A stretch of DNA of 64,000 nt from Isochrysis galbana (GCA_018136815.1 CM030942.1:3749526-3813525); one strand, 5' to 3'. Positions 1-11,094 are shown, counted from the first letter of the stretch. The notes: generated from the sequence alone by a model not told the origin. Translations and numbers: made by a program.

Positions 1-2
1 GG

Positions 3-3000
3 CGGCAACCGGCTGAGTCTGACGATGGCGCTGCTAACAAGCCAAGACGGAGCGGCTCGCGGGCAAAGAGCTCAGACGTAAAGGTGGCAGGAGACACGAG
101 TATCAAAGGAGCTGCTAGTGAGCCGGGCGAAAGCCGCAATGTGCTTGAACTCTTCGACCGGCTGCTCAGCGAGGGTACGCGGGCCAGCCCCTCATCTGTT
201 GCACGTACGTGCGGGAATCCAGCGTCCCCCCGTGCCTCACGCGCCCTCCCCTGCCGGCCCCCGCTCTGCTCGTGGAGCGTGTGCTTGGCACCGTGACGGC
301 GCTACTTCCATCACCTCAATCTGCCCCATCAATGCCTCGCGCCGCAACTTCTCCGCGCCTGCAGATGCCTCGTCCGCGGACAAAACCCTCACATCGAGCC
401 GCAATCTGCCTGATGACGCGGCCGGCGCGTTGGCCGCTGCGCGCGCATTACTCAGCACATCCATCACTGCGGCTGAGGCACGGCTGCTCCGACTCCAATT
501 CGCCACCGCGCTCGCCTCGCACTCGCTTGTCGACGCAGACGCTTCCGATGACCTGATGTGTGCGGTTGAGCCGGCGACGGGGCCGGCTGGCGCAGCTGCA
601 GGCGCATCGGCTGCGGCCAGTTCGATGGGAGCTTTGCAGGCGCAAGTGCTAGAGTCGGCCGATCTTGTGCTCGGCAGGCTGTGCGAGGTCAACGCCCTAG
701 TAACCTCGCCCGTCACGCAGAATCGAGGACGCCGCTCGCGCTCACCAGCGGAGGGCGAGCTGGCCGACAACTTGCCGGGTGGCGCGGGAAGGCGCGTGGT
801 GGCACCACCGCCCGCGGATGAGGATGAGGTCATCTGCGCATCCACGGTCCTCCAAACGCTCTCCTGCTGGATTGGCTCCAAGCGCTGGCTCTCGCGCCTC
901 TTGTCGGAGCGTGTCGAACAGGTGCGCCAGGCTCACCATGCGCCAAGCGCGCGTCTTTCCCACGCCCCGCCCGGCCCGGCGCCAACCACCGCTCGCCTCC
1001 CACGGCTTGTTTGCAGGTATGGGACACACTGCACTCGCGCGGCGGCGCGCAGCTCGAGGCCTCGCTCATCCTCGCACGCGAGACGGTACGCCTCAACTTT
1101 GCCCTCTGCCGTACTGCCGACGTGATCCGGAGGCACAAGGCGACTGCGACGCACCAGCTCGGCCTCGCCAAGCAGCGTGCTACCGCCACGGCCAGTACGG
1201 CAGACGCGATGGTGATTCAGCGCGCTGCAGCCTTGGCGCCGCCGACCGATGCGCCGCCACCGACTGCCGCGCCGCCGCCGACAACGACCGCCGCGCTACC
1301 GCCGTCGGGCAGCGCGCAGATGCACGCGCACGTCCTGGCACAGCCACCCCACACAGGCGTCGCAGCGACCGGTGGCGCCACAATGCACCCCGGGGTCGTC
1401 TTCATGCCGTTCGCGGCTCAACAGCCGCACCAGGTCGTGCCGCAAGCCAAGCCTAGCATGAACCCTGTATGGAGCGGGCCGGTGCAGCCTCTACCGCTTG
1501 GATCCACCGCCCAGACGATCGCGCCGCCGGTAGCTATGAAGCTGCAGCCCGCCCCTTTGCCGCACGCCGCCGCCAGCGCGTACAACCCACCAGTCAACCC
1601 GCCGCCGCCATCAGCACCGCCCTCCCCCTCGCCGATGGACGAAGTGGGCGAGTCTGCGTCCGCCAAACTGGCTTACCACATAGACGACAACGAGGTCGAG
1701 CGGGCGCAAGCAGCCGCCACGCGCTCGGCTGCGCTGGTCTCGCTTCTCAGCGCACTCGTCCAGCTCTGCACGGCGATGGCTGTCGAGATTGCGGCACGCA
1801 AGAGTCGCGCCTCTGCCGGCTTCGCCGCCGTCTGCGAGTGCGGATGGGCCGGGTTGCGCAAAGGTGGCATGGCTCTTGTTGAGCAGTCCAGGCTAGTGGA
1901 GGAGCGCGTGGTTGCGATGCGCGCGGAGCGCACGGAGACTGTGCGCCGGCTCAGCTCGGCGATGCCCGAACCAGTACTCACCGCGATGTTGCAGCAAGAG
2001 CGGGCGCAGCTGCGGCTCTGGGCCGCCGCAGCGGAGGCGGCGCGAAAACAGCGGGCGACCGCATTGCGCTTGGCCTCCATGAGGCCGCTCTTCATGTCTG
2101 GCACGCTGCCCATCGCCAAGAAGGAGCCTGGCGCCGAGGCCCCTGTGCCAAGTGGCGTCGCCGCCGATGACAGGTAAATCTCGCGCAGCTTCTAGATACG
2201 TCACCCGCACGCTCGGCCCGCCCGCCCCGAAGGTCACAATGAGTCATATTATTCCACTGACTCCCCAACTTGCCACGCACCCACTCTTCTCGGCCATGGC
2301 AGGCGCCTGCTCGATCAACTCCTCGCCATTGCTGAAGCACATGACGCTACACGGGCCGCTCTCCACAACGAGCTCCGCCTTTCAGAGCCCGACTCGAAGC
2401 GTATCACAGTGGCCCTCTCAAAGGGCGCTGCCGCTGCTGCGAAGCGGGCGGCGGCGGCTGCCTTTGCCACCGAGTTGGCGGCGCCCGCGACCAAGTGCCC
2501 GGCCACTGCAAGTGCCAGCCTCGCTACCTCGAAGGTATCTCAGGCACCCGCGGCCAAGTGCCTGGCCACTGCCAGCCTCGCCGCCTCCACGGTAGCTCAG
2601 ACGCCCTCTCCGACGCCCGTCACGGGGGCCGGCCCGACTGCGGCAACGCCACCGCCGGCCCTGCCCCCGCAACCTGCCAACAGCGGACGCTCCAAGGCCG
2701 AGCCTCCCGCCAGCGGACGCTCCAAGGCCGAGCCTCCCGCCAGCGGACGCTCCAAGGCCGAGCCTCCCGCCAGCGGACGCTCCAAGGCCGAGCCTCCCGC
2801 CAGCGGACGCTCCAAGGCCGAGCCTCCCGCCAGCGGACGCTCCAAGGCCGAGCCTCCCGCCAGCGGACGCTCCAAGGCCGAGCCTCCCGCCAGCGGACGC
2901 TCCAAGGCCGAGCCTCCCGCCAGCGGACGCTCCAAGGCCGGGCCGCCCAGTGGGCGCTCCAAGGTCGAGCCCCTCGCGAGCGGACGCTCCAAGGCCGAGG

Positions 3001-3869
3001 CTCCCGCTAGCGGACTCTCCAAGGCCGAGCCGCCCTCCAGCGGACGCTCCAAGGCCGAGCCGCCTGCCAGCGGACGTTCCAAGGCTGAGATGCCCGCCAG
3101 CGGACGCTCCAAGGCCGAGCCATCCGCCGCGATCCCTCAGCCGCCGTCGCAGTACGCACCTGTATTGTCGCAGTACGCAACACTTCAACCAATCACAACG
3201 CCATGCCAGATGTTAGCACCGCGGTCTGTGCCGCAGCAGCTACAGCACGCGCCAATGATTGCTGGGTGCGGTGGGCCCATGGGGCAGATCCAATCGCACG
3301 GCCAGCTTCCAGCCGCCACGCAGCCACCTTGCGCCCCGCAAGCGCAGCAGCTCTCTCTACAAGGGGAGCTACATACGGAGCGCCACGTGCATCAGCCCAT
3401 GCCCCAGGCGATGGCGGCGGTTGGCGGATCTCGACCCATTGTAGGGGCAACCGCGACCTCCCCGTTTAATACGGGGTACGCACTCCCATATTGCGCTTAC
3501 GGAGCTCCTACGACTCCAGTGGGCCACGTTGGACATCCGATGGCCCAGATCGCGCAGCAAGTGCACATCCAAGTCGTGCCTGGGCCTGGCCAGATGTTCC
3601 AACAGCCACACATCTTACCCTTCGGGCAGCCGGTACAAGTAGCGCCCCCAATGCACATTGTCGCGGGCCAGCTGTTTGCGACACCGCAAACGCCGGCGCC
3701 CACCAATCAGCCGGCGCAAGGCCAGCCAAGGTGAGGATACGACGTGGCCAGCCGAGCTCTAGGCCGCCGGCCGCCCTGAATGCCCGAGCTTGCGATCTTG
3801 CCTCGCAGTGGCTCTCGCCGCGACTGGGCGGCCATCACAATCTCATACGTGTGCCGTCAAGGAGCGTGA
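3..3869 (+). CDS. Unrecognised low-complexity protein, 3' part of gene (5' end outside window)
   Basis: The reading frame is open from base 3, so the gene begins upstream. My exon model is 3-204, 365-921, 1017-2173, 2303-3730 and 3809-3869, with every junction GT-AG and phase-consistent (1,135 codons including the stop). The last exon is the least certain: without it the frame stops at 3734, but AAG/GTGAG there is a strong donor. Exons 2-3 encode Ala/Arg-rich, probably helical segments with a Pro/Ala/Gln linker between. Exon 4 carries an Ala/Lys-rich stretch, then a decapeptide array (SGRSKAEPPA), then a Pro/Gln/His-rich tail. I recognise no catalytic or binding domain. Composition suggests a disordered scaffold or nuclear regulatory protein, but that is a guess. 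The protein is real by its frame and splice consistency; its function is unknown. Confidence 0.6.
2681..3126 (+). repeat. 30-bp in-frame minisatellite encoding SGRSKAEPPA
   Basis: Eight tandem 30-bp units from 2681 to 2920 are identical base for base, each encoding one decapeptide. A ninth unit starts at 2921 and then diverges, and six or so degenerate 27-30-bp units continue to about 3126. Perfect identity, including third codon positions, points to recent expansion or gene conversion, while the degenerate 3' units are older. The period keeps the frame of the host exon. Confidence 0.95.
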
Positions 3870-4764
3870 TTGTCGTGTGCTCATTGGCACGCTCATGCGG
3901 CTTTTGTGTTCATCGGTAGCGCTGTACGACCGGGGAAAGTTTTGGCGCAATGCAACGGGAAGGGCGGCTCACCGTTGCTTTGGCGTAATGCTGCATCGGT
4001 CTTCCAAATGATGGAATTTGTGAGGCGGGCACGTTGAATGTTGGACGCCTCATACTGGACATTGCTAGTGCACTTGCCGGCTGGACGTATGTGTGAGGGT
4101 GCGTTGGTATCGTATTGTAGCGCATATGTGTTTCGCGAGCCTAGGGAGGATTGTTTAGAATTGACGTGGCGCCTAGATTGGGCGCGCAAAATGCAAAATG
4201 TGCGCCTGTTGTGGTTGTAGTGTGGTTTGGGGGTGGGATTTTTTTTGGTTTCAAGCTCGTAGCTGTCAAGCATCCTTTTCCTTTTGGCTATTTTGATGCG
4301 TTAGATGGGGACTGAGAGCTTACGTAGCAAGACCGGACCGGCGTCCCCAGCCCATCGGCCATCGGGGCGCGGCGGCGTGGTTGAGGCATGCAAGTCTGTG
4401 GCTGCGACGCTGGGCATTGGCCCCATGTTCCCCACAGCTGTAACGACAGGCGTGCCGCGTCGTCACGTAATGATACATTAAAAGTAAAAGGCCACCCTCC
4501 AGCCCCTCCACGCCTGCTAGGCCCAAGTAAAATTACGTACAAAATCTTGCCTGAATATGTAGGAGAAATATGTCGAAATATGCACGAAATGCGCCCGACT
4601 ACCAAATACGCAAAAAAGGAAAAAGTACGCATACCGCAAGCAAGAAGAATACGTCATTGTAGATGTAGATTGTAGCATGCCACTGAAGCACTGAGCACTG
4701 AAGCCTATCGCCACGAAGGCGTAGGGCTAGTGGAGAGGGCTCAACAAACAAGAAACAAGGGGTT
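3870..4764. other. Intergenic, nothing recognised
   Basis: This follows the first gene. It is lower in GC than the coding DNA, with a T-run near 4238-4245. No supported coding frame, repeat copy or RNA gene was seen. Its first part may be 3' UTR. Confidence 0.5.
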
Positions 4765-5345
4765 TTGAGGCCACTCAACAGCGACTCAACGGACGGGGGA
4801 GTTTTCAAAACGGTTTACACTACTGCCCTAGGCCATCGCTTCCCGCGGACTTTCCACGTGACCCTCGATGATGGGGAGAATTTCAACTTGGACTACGCGG
4901 TCCGCTCCTCGGTGGAATGCGTGACGCCGGAAGGCGACATTGCCATACACGGCGCCCCAGGAGGTTGCAAAGGGTACGATAAGCCGTGGGTCCTAGCTAA
5001 CAGACTTAAAAAGACGATACATACGATTATCTCTAAGGAGCAAGTGGGCTTCGTGCCTAGGAGGATGATAGGCGAAGCCACCCACCTCTTAAAACTAGTG
5101 CAAGCGTACCTAGACGACACAGAAGAAGAGGGCCTAGCCCTGGCGATAGACTGGGAAAAAGCCTTCGATAGAGTCAGTTGGGATTATTATCATAAAGCGA
5201 TACAAGCGCTGGGCTTCGGCCCTGGTTACTCTAGATGGCTAGCGCTATTAACCAACACGGATTCACTCCCGATCAGATGGATCAAGGCTAACGGCAGACG
5301 CAGCAATCCCTTCACGATACATTGCGGCATGCCCCAAGGATGCCG
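4765..5345 (+). mobile_element. LINE fragment: reverse transcriptase palm segment
   Basis: From about 4980 the + strand encodes the middle of a LINE-type reverse transcriptase: VLANRLKK, then EQVGFVPRRM, then AIDWEKAFDRVSWDY (the block with the first catalytic Asp), then GMPQGC, where homology stops abruptly at 5345. The YADD block and everything C-terminal is missing. The frame is also open through 4765-4980, but I do not recognise that stretch and it may be another piece of the element. The fragment complements the opposite-strand segment at 6080-6691, which ends at the same VLANRLKK residues. It is a dead copy. Confidence 0.85.
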
Positions 5346-6095
5346 TTTGTGCTTCTTGGGTTGGTTGTAGATGGAAGAGGGAGTGGGAGAGGAAGTGAAG
5401 TGTTGAAAGAGGGCCCAAGGCAGGGCACTGAGTTGTAGGTACTTGTGGCCCACAAGAGTGGGGCGAAGACGAGAAGTGTATCAACATGTGTCTTGAGTTG
5501 AAATGTTTGGTGCTTGAAACACAAGGCGAGGGGGTTCGTGTTCGTGTTGTTTGGGTTGGTTGTAGTGTGAAGGGGGAGTGGGAGAGGGAGTCAAGTGTTG
5601 AAAGAGGGCCCAAGGCAGGGCACTGAGTTGTAGGTACTTGTGGCCCACAAGAGTGGGGTGAAGATGAGAAGTGTGTCAACATGTTGGAAAACAGAGGCAT
5701 TGAGTGCTCTCTGTGGAAGATTGATTGTTGTGAAGTGCCCTCCCATGTTGGGTGCACTGATGGTAGAGGTTTCCACCATGGGGAGGGCAGCTCAGCTGCC
5801 CTCCCACATGAGGTGCTCTTGGGGTGGGAGGGTTTCCCACGGTTGGAGGGGGTCTCAAAGACCCCCTGCATGATGCGCAGAGCCATGGTGGCAACCTGTT
5901 CGGTGCCAGTGCTCGCCACCCCGCGCGCTCGCGCGGGTGTGGTTTGGATGGGCTGGATGGGCTTTGAGAGGGCTTTCTGACGAGCCGCCTCGGGCGGCGT
6001 GGGGCGTCCCAGGTGGGGCGCAGTGGCGAGGGTCGCCTGAGGCTCGGGAGCGGTCGCGGCACGCTCCATAGTTCAAACTATAACAATAGGTTTTT
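5345..6095 (-). mobile_element. LINE family A copy: 5'-terminal hairpin and ORF1 start, with an internal duplication
   Basis: On the - strand a short hairpin at 6077-6095 (a TAT/ATA stem around TGTT, with one bulge) is followed by an ATG at 6069 opening a Pro/Ser/Thr-rich frame that starts MERAATAPEP, a divergent member of the MERAPTA ORF1 family seen elsewhere in the window. The frame runs to 5263, but its last part is antisense to the RT fragment and so is not element sequence. A unit of about 187 bp is duplicated inside it (about 5360-5480 and 5547-5667). The 5' end sits directly against the RT segment at 6080-6691. Confidence 0.7.
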
Positions 6096-6700
6096 CTCTT
6101 TTTGAGTCTGTTAGCTAGTACCCTGGCGAGGATTTTGTAGTCCGTTTGGAGCAACGTAATTGGTCTATAATTTCTCGGGTCCCTAGCGTCCCCTTTTTTG
6201 TAGAGCAAAGCTATATCACCCGAGCATGTATCCTCCGGTAACGCCCCCGTTCTGTAGGCTTCGTGAAACATGTCCATCAGTCGCGGGGCCACTAGCTTTT
6301 CGAAGCTTTGGTAGAACTCCATTGGTATGCCGTCCGGTCCCGTGGATTTACCTTTCGCCATTTGTCGTATAGCCCTAACGATCTCCGAGTAACCGATGGG
6401 CTTGTCCAAGAAGGACCTATGACTCGTAGGTATCTGGCGCTGCCTCAGCGCACTAAGGAGGGGCTCCGCGTTATGAGAGATCTTTTCGCTGAAGAGCCAT
6501 ACATAGTAACTCCGCAACGAGGCCAATATCGCGGAGTCATCGGTTACTACATTATCTTCCTCCAGGGCCGGGTGCGGGTCCTCCCATCTCACTCCGGCAT
6601 ACATCGCCGGGATGTCGCCGCTAGCGTGTCTAGGTGTGAATCTCTTAAAAAATTGCGGGACATCAGTCGAATTGAGCGATCGAATGTCCACAGTTGTATA
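6080..6700 (-). mobile_element. LINE fragment: linker plus N-terminal fingers of reverse transcriptase
   Basis: Read on the - strand from 6691, the frame encodes an N-terminal linker, then MAKGKSTGPDGIPMEFYQ, LYKKGDARDPRNYRPITLL and TDYKILARVLANRLKK. These are the typical LINE motifs before the catalytic Asp block. It stops exactly at VLANRLKK, where the + strand fragment at 4980 begins. Just upstream (6700-6740) an 18-bp AT-rich unit is repeated twice. The copy is truncated at both ends. Confidence 0.85.
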
Positions 6701-6739
6701 TGGAGCAGTATTTTAAAATTAAAGCATATTTTAAAATTA

Positions 6740-7160
6740 AAGCATAACAACTTTTTTCTCTGCTTCCCCCCGCGGTGCATGTTCCCCCCGAGGGGACGCC
6801 GCGTCAACGCTTTTCCCCTGCGTCTCCTCTAAGACCGACAACTACATAAACACTCGATTTAAGAGATATTTCGCACGGAGCATCTGTGATGACTTGTAAT
6901 CACATCGGTGCACGCCGTGCATGGGCACGGCGCGATGTGCATCGGTCCCCCGCGGAGACGCCGTGCGTGCGCATGTCAACTTTTTCCATCTGCGTACCCC
7001 CTAAGGCCCATAACTACGTAAACTAGCCGTATAGCGATGTTTCTTTGCGCAGCACATGTGATGACTTGCAATCACATTGTGCACGCCGTGCGTGGGCACG
7101 GCGCGATGTGTATCGCCCCCCCCCGCGGTGGCGCCGTGCGTGCGCATAGCAATTTCCAGG
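6740..7160 (+). repeat. Diverged tandem repeat, unit about 170 bp, about 2.5 copies
   Basis: Two diverged units (about 6815-6985 and 6990-7160) and a partial one (from about 6740) share blocks such as ATGACTTG(T/C)AATCACAT, CACGCCGTGC(A/G)TGGGCACGG and a purine-rich ACTACRTAAAC. The GC-rich block CACGCCGTGCGTGGGCACGG can fold on itself. No protein is encoded. Confidence 0.7.
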
Positions 7161-7298
7161 AAGGTGCACGCCGTGCGTTCACTCTTTCCGCGGGGGAACT
7201 CTGGGCGCGGAGGAGGTCGGGAACCATGGGGACACCTCCTGGGATCGTAGAATTATTACCGTATATGGCGAAACACTTACGTAAACAACTGATGTGTC

Positions 7299-7869
7299 TT
7301 GGCCTCTCTCCCTCCTCCCCCCCCCGGGGGGTCCCTTCCCCCTCCCCCTCTCATCGACCTACCAGAGAGAGAAGGCTCCTACTGCCTGCCTCCCTCCTCC
7401 CTCCTCGCTCACCCTCCAGCTCTCTCCTCGCTGGCGTGGCTGCGCGCGCAGAGGCCGCCGTGCCCGTGGGGTGAGAGGACGGCTCACGCGGCACAGGAGA
7501 GCGTGAGCGTGCTCCACTGGCTGTCGCTGCAGCCGGACGCGCCGCCGCGTACGGGGTTTCACGTGGGTATCTCGCTGCGGCTGCCGTCGCTACAGCTGCT
7601 CGTCGCCGCGCGGGAGGAGCAGCCGTGGTCCCATCTGTCGACGGAGTGGGAGTCGGACTTGATGGAAGGGCTGGTGGCCTGTGACGACACCGAGGCGGCA
7701 CCGAGCAGCTGACAAACTCTACATGGAGAACAAGGAGGCCGTCCTCGCACGCGTCACGGACCTCGCCACCCAAGATCAGCCAAGCGACATCGTCGCCTGC
7801 CGGCAGAACGACATTGAGGAAGAGGGATGTAAGAAAAAGACGAAGAAGATGAAAACTCAGCCCGCGTAG
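7299..7869 (+). pseudogene. Possible broken gene remnant, no family recognised
   Basis: Two overlapping frames look protein-like. One reads through 7500-7712 (segments such as GFHVGISLRLPSLQLLVAAR and EWESDLMEGLVACDDTE). A second, at about 7710-7869, ends in a Lys-rich tail (CKKKTKKMKTQPA). They are offset by one frame and the gap between them is too short for a normal intron, so a frameshift is the simplest reading. The N-terminal part is a Pro/Leu-rich low-complexity stretch. I cannot name a family. Confidence 0.3.
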
Positions 7870-7984
7870 CTGGGGGTTACCGCGTGTGTAGAGAGTGGGG
7901 GGGCGTGATTAGCTTTGTACTCATCATCTTCGTAATAATAATGTTATTGTGGCTACCCAAAAAGAAAACAGGCACATGTTGATA

Positions 7985-8284
7985 GGAAAAAAAAACCTGG
8001 CCCTCTTTTGACGGAACGCGACTTATAACGTGTTCTATTCCTTGTCTTTGTGTTATCGTTCTGAGTGCAAGGCTAGGTGCTAGATAGTGTATCGTTGTGT
8101 ATTACGTCGAAAAGAGGGCGGAAGTCGTTGACGTCTATCCTCTTCTTTGGTTGTCGGCCCATGTCAGCCTGGCGGGGCTTCGGCGGCTTGGGTCGGCCCC
8201 TGTGGGGTGTCGAGATGGCGGGGGGCTGGAAGGTAGGAGCGGTCGGCGCGCGCTCCATCGCTAAAACCATGACTATAGTTTTTC
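7985..8284 (-). mobile_element. Internally deleted LINE family A copy: ORF1 start fused in frame to ORF2 end
   Basis: A hairpin at 8263-8282 (8-bp stem containing one G-T pair) precedes an ATG at 8258. The 61-aa frame begins MERAPTAPTFQPP and RGRPKPPKP like ORF1, then joins in frame to GRQPKKRIDVNDFRP, the extreme C-terminus of ORF2 (compare GRQPKKRIDISDLRP in the copy ending at 49841). The whole interior, including the reverse transcriptase, is gone. A T-run follows on the same strand near 7988-7997. Both element ends are kept, so this is a possible non-autonomous derivative. Confidence 0.75.
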
Positions 8285-9040
8285 TGTGTGCATGCACCTA
8301 GAGTTGCATCATGGTACATGGTATTCGTAAGGTATAGTCGACAAGGACAAGGCACGAGGGACAAGGACAAGGGCTAAAACTCACTACTCGTACTCGCTAC
8401 TCGCCACAGGTACGGCGTACATGCTAACCCGAACACGCCGCGGTTATCTACTCGTCGCTACTCTCGCCGTTGCGAAATCGAAAGGCACGCTTGCCGGAGC
8501 GAAAGCACGCCGTCGATTGGAGGTCATAAGAGGTGCTCATCCCCAACGCACTTGCCTGCCCAACTACTCTTTGCCCGACGTGCGTCGATGGAGATGCTGG
8601 AGCCGTGCCGCATGCGCTGCGAAGGACGGGCTCTCACGGCGAAGGCCAGCTCGCACCGCTTCCACGGCTCCATCTCCTACTCCGCAGCCTCCGCGAGCGT
8701 CGGTGGCATAGACTCCCGCACCGCCGCTATCGCTTTGCAAGCAAAGCGACGGTGGTAGAGGCGGCAATGCGTCGGCGGCCAGCGCGGCGTCGGCGGCAGC
8801 CGGTACGGCGACCGCGGTCTCCGCGGCGACGACGGCGGATGCCGCGGCGGCGGGAGGCCGGCGTGCTAACGCCGTAGAAGCGAAGGCGGGGTCGAAGAGG
8901 GGGGGGGGGAGAGGAGGGCGATCTTCCGCGCCGCGCGCCGCGCGGCTCCTCCGCCGCGCGCGGCCGAACCTTTCTAACGTTCCGAGAATAGGCTTTTATG
9001 AAGCTCGAAATAGAAGACTTCATAATAACATCCTCTCTCT
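8285..9040. other. GC-rich region without a supported gene
   Basis: Several Ala/Arg/Gly-rich frames are open on both strands between 8421 and 9023, but none shows a recognisable motif or consistent splicing. They may be chance frames of GC-rich DNA or 5' sequence of the downstream J-protein gene. Confidence 0.4.
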
Positions 9041-9048
9041 CTCTTCCT

Positions 9049-9236
9049 CCTCTTCTTCTTCTTCTTCTTCTTCTTCTTCTTCTTCTTCTTCTCTTCTTCT
9101 TCTTCTTCTTCTTCTTCTTCTTCTTCTTCTTCTTCTTCTTCTTCTTCTTCTTCTTCTTCTTCTCTCTCTCTCTCTCTCTCTCTCCCCCCCCCCCCCCCCG
9201 CCTCTCTCTCTCTCTCTCTTCATCTCTCTCTCTCTC

Positions 9237-9300
<64 letters not shown>

Positions 9301-9420
9301 TCTCCTTTCTCTCCCCCCCTCGGTCTTCCTCTCTCCCGCCATCACCCCCTTCTTGTCCTCCTCTCCCTTCCGCTCCCGCCTCGCCCCCCCCCCTCCCCCC
9401 CCCCCTCTCCCCTCCCTTCC
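9049..9420 (+). repeat. (TTC)n and (CT)n microsatellite with C-runs
   Basis: A TTC tract runs over about 9049-9161. It is followed by CT tracts (9162-9184 and 9203-9300) separated by a C-run at 9185-9199, then mixed C/T sequence to about 9500. The tract lies directly 5' of the DNAJC22-like gene and is open in its frame only because it lacks stops. Confidence 0.95.
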
Positions 9421-9669
9421 TCCGATGCCCCAGCGCTCTCTCTCCCCTCCCCTCCCCTTCCCCCCCTCTCCTTTGCCCCTCTCCTACTCAGCGCCATCCT
9501 AATCTTTAACGTAGGAGCCGGCCCACTCTTCTTCTGCTCTCTCCTGCTCTCCCTCGGCTTCCACGCTCTCTCCTACTCTCTCTCTCTCCTCTTCTCACGG
9601 AGCCATCAGGCGCCCACACCCACGCACTCTCTCACAAGACCTCACACCGTCGAAGAGTACCGAGACTGG

Positions 9670-11094
9670 ATGCTCCGCTGCACTCACGAGAGGCTGCCGG
9701 AGCGCTCGGCGCCCATTGAGGTCTACCAGCAGCTCTACGAGCGGCACGAGGCGGCCAGGGCACTCAAGCTTTCCAAAGGGGCAGGGACGAGCATCGGGAC
9801 GCAGGCTGTGGGGGGCGAGCACCGCATCGAGTCTGTCCGCTCGCTCGGCGTAGCACGGCTGCTCTGGGCGCTCGCGCCGCCTTTAGGGCTGCATCACCTG
9901 TACCTGTGGCGCGATAGCTGCTTCGTGCTCCACGCGCTCACAGGAGGTGGCTTTCTGCTCGGCTGGCTGGCCGATGGAGCTGCGTTGTCATCGTACGTCG
10001 ACGAGGCAAACGCGTCGCTCGCTGCGACGGCGCGCCGTTCGCCCATGAGCGGCGGAAGCGGCGGCTTCATCGATGGGGCTGGCCGGCTCTGCGCGCCTCC
10101 TCCGTCGCTCGGCGCGACGCGCTGGCTTGCAATGGTGGGTGCGGGCGCGTACTTGAGTTGCGTGATAGGTGCCGCGCTCCCGTCTGACTGGCTCCCGCTC
10201 GGTCGCGCCCACCCGCTGTTTGACCCTCGATGGGTGGTCCACGCTGGGCTCGGGGCGCTAGGCGCGTGGCTTGTCGGTTCGACGCCGCCACGCGCGTGCA
10301 GTGCGCGCGCGGCGTTCGCGGCGGCGGCAGGCGGCTCCATTTGCGCGACGATGCATGCACGGGCGATCCTCGCTTTCACCGGCCCCTTCATCTTCGCCTT
10401 TTCACCACGGCTCTACCACCTAATCGCAGCGCTCTTGTTGCCGCTTGCGATCCGCTTCGCCGTGCTGCCCGCCGCCGCCGCCGCCGCCGCCTGCGCGCGC
10501 ACAGGCCGGCGCGCACAGAGCGTGCTGCCGTGGAGACAACGGCCGGCCGGCACCAATGCGCGCCGGGCCCTCCTCCTTGGCGCATGCGTGCTTGGCGGAT
10601 GGGCCGCCACCGCCCACGCCGCACGGATGGGCCGGCTACCGCTGCTCACGGGCGTCGGGGGCGCCTTGCGCGACGTCATGGGTGGTGACCCGCGCGCAGC
10701 GTGGCTAGCGTTAAGGCGCGCGGCCGCATATTCAGCTGGCATGCGATTCCCGAGCGCGCCGGGCGGAGACGAGCCCGACAGTTCCGACGCCGAGCGCGCG
10801 GCGCGCGAGGAGCTCGGCCTGCCACTCGAGGGCGAGCTTGCGCTGTCGAATCTCAAGGCGGCTCACCGGGCCACGGCGCTCTCAACGCACCCGGACAAGC
10901 TGCCTGCGTCAGCGAGTGACGACGACCGGGCTGAGGCGGCCGCGCAGTTCGCGCGCGCGCAGGAGGCCTTCGAGCTGCTCGTCTCACGTGTCAATGCGCG
11001 CTCGATGGTAGGGGCTGCCAAGGAGAACGCAGCGGGTGGTGGGCGCAGCCCCCACAAGCCGCGAGAGAGCCCCGGAGCGCGCGAGGAGCTCTGA
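9670..11094 (+). CDS. DNAJC22-like multi-pass membrane protein with TM2 domain and C-terminal J domain
   Basis: The order of features matches the DNAJC22 (wurst) family. A TM2-type segment (LGLHHLYLWRD then GGFLLGWLADG, residues about 75-105) is followed by further hydrophobic helices (around WLAMVGAGAYLSCVIGAAL, LALLLPLAIR and a third after ALLLGACVLGGWA). A J domain closes the protein, with helix II, HPDK at about residue 407 and the AQEAFELL helix. DNAJC22 proteins are membrane J cochaperones linked to clathrin-mediated uptake; the role here is inferred. The start is uncertain. ATG 9670 is the first in a credible region, but the frame continues upstream (HTVEEYRDW, and hydrophobic sequence at 9490-9600) into the CT microsatellite, so a 5' exon may be missing. 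Confidence 0.8.
   Translation: MLRCTHERLPERSAPIEVYQQLYERHEAARALKLSKGAGTSIGTQAVGGEHRIESVRSLGVARLLWALAPPLGLHHLYLWRDSCFVLHALTGGGFLLGWLADGAALSSYVDEANASLAATARRSPMSGGSGGFIDGAGRLCAPPPSLGATRWLAMVGAGAYLSCVIGAALPSDWLPLGRAHPLFDPRWVVHAGLGALGAWLVGSTPPRACSARAAFAAAAGGSICATMHARAILAFTGPFIFAFSPRLYHLIAALLLPLAIRFAVLPAAAAAAACARTGRRAQSVLPWRQRPAGTNARRALLLGACVLGGWAATAHAARMGRLPLLTGVGGALRDVMGGDPRAAWLALRRAAAYSAGMRFPSAPGGDEPDSSDAERAAREELGLPLEGELALSNLKAAHRATALSTHPDKLPASASDDDRAEAAAQFARAQEAFELLVSRVNARSMVGAAKENAAGGGRSPHKPRESPGAREEL

Noticed and set aside
2681-3126. Regular 30-bp repeats resembling a CRISPR array
   Set aside because: There are no spacers, the repeats are directly adjacent, and they are in frame within a coding exon.
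4980-6691. Classical twin-priming 5' inversion
   Set aside because: Twin priming puts the inverted 5' piece before the sense 3' piece. Here the sense 3' piece comes first, and another element's 5' end lies between them.
9000-9480. Long Leu/Phe/Ser open frame upstream of the DNAJC22-like protein
   Set aside because: It is produced by TTC and CT microsatellites that lack stop codons.
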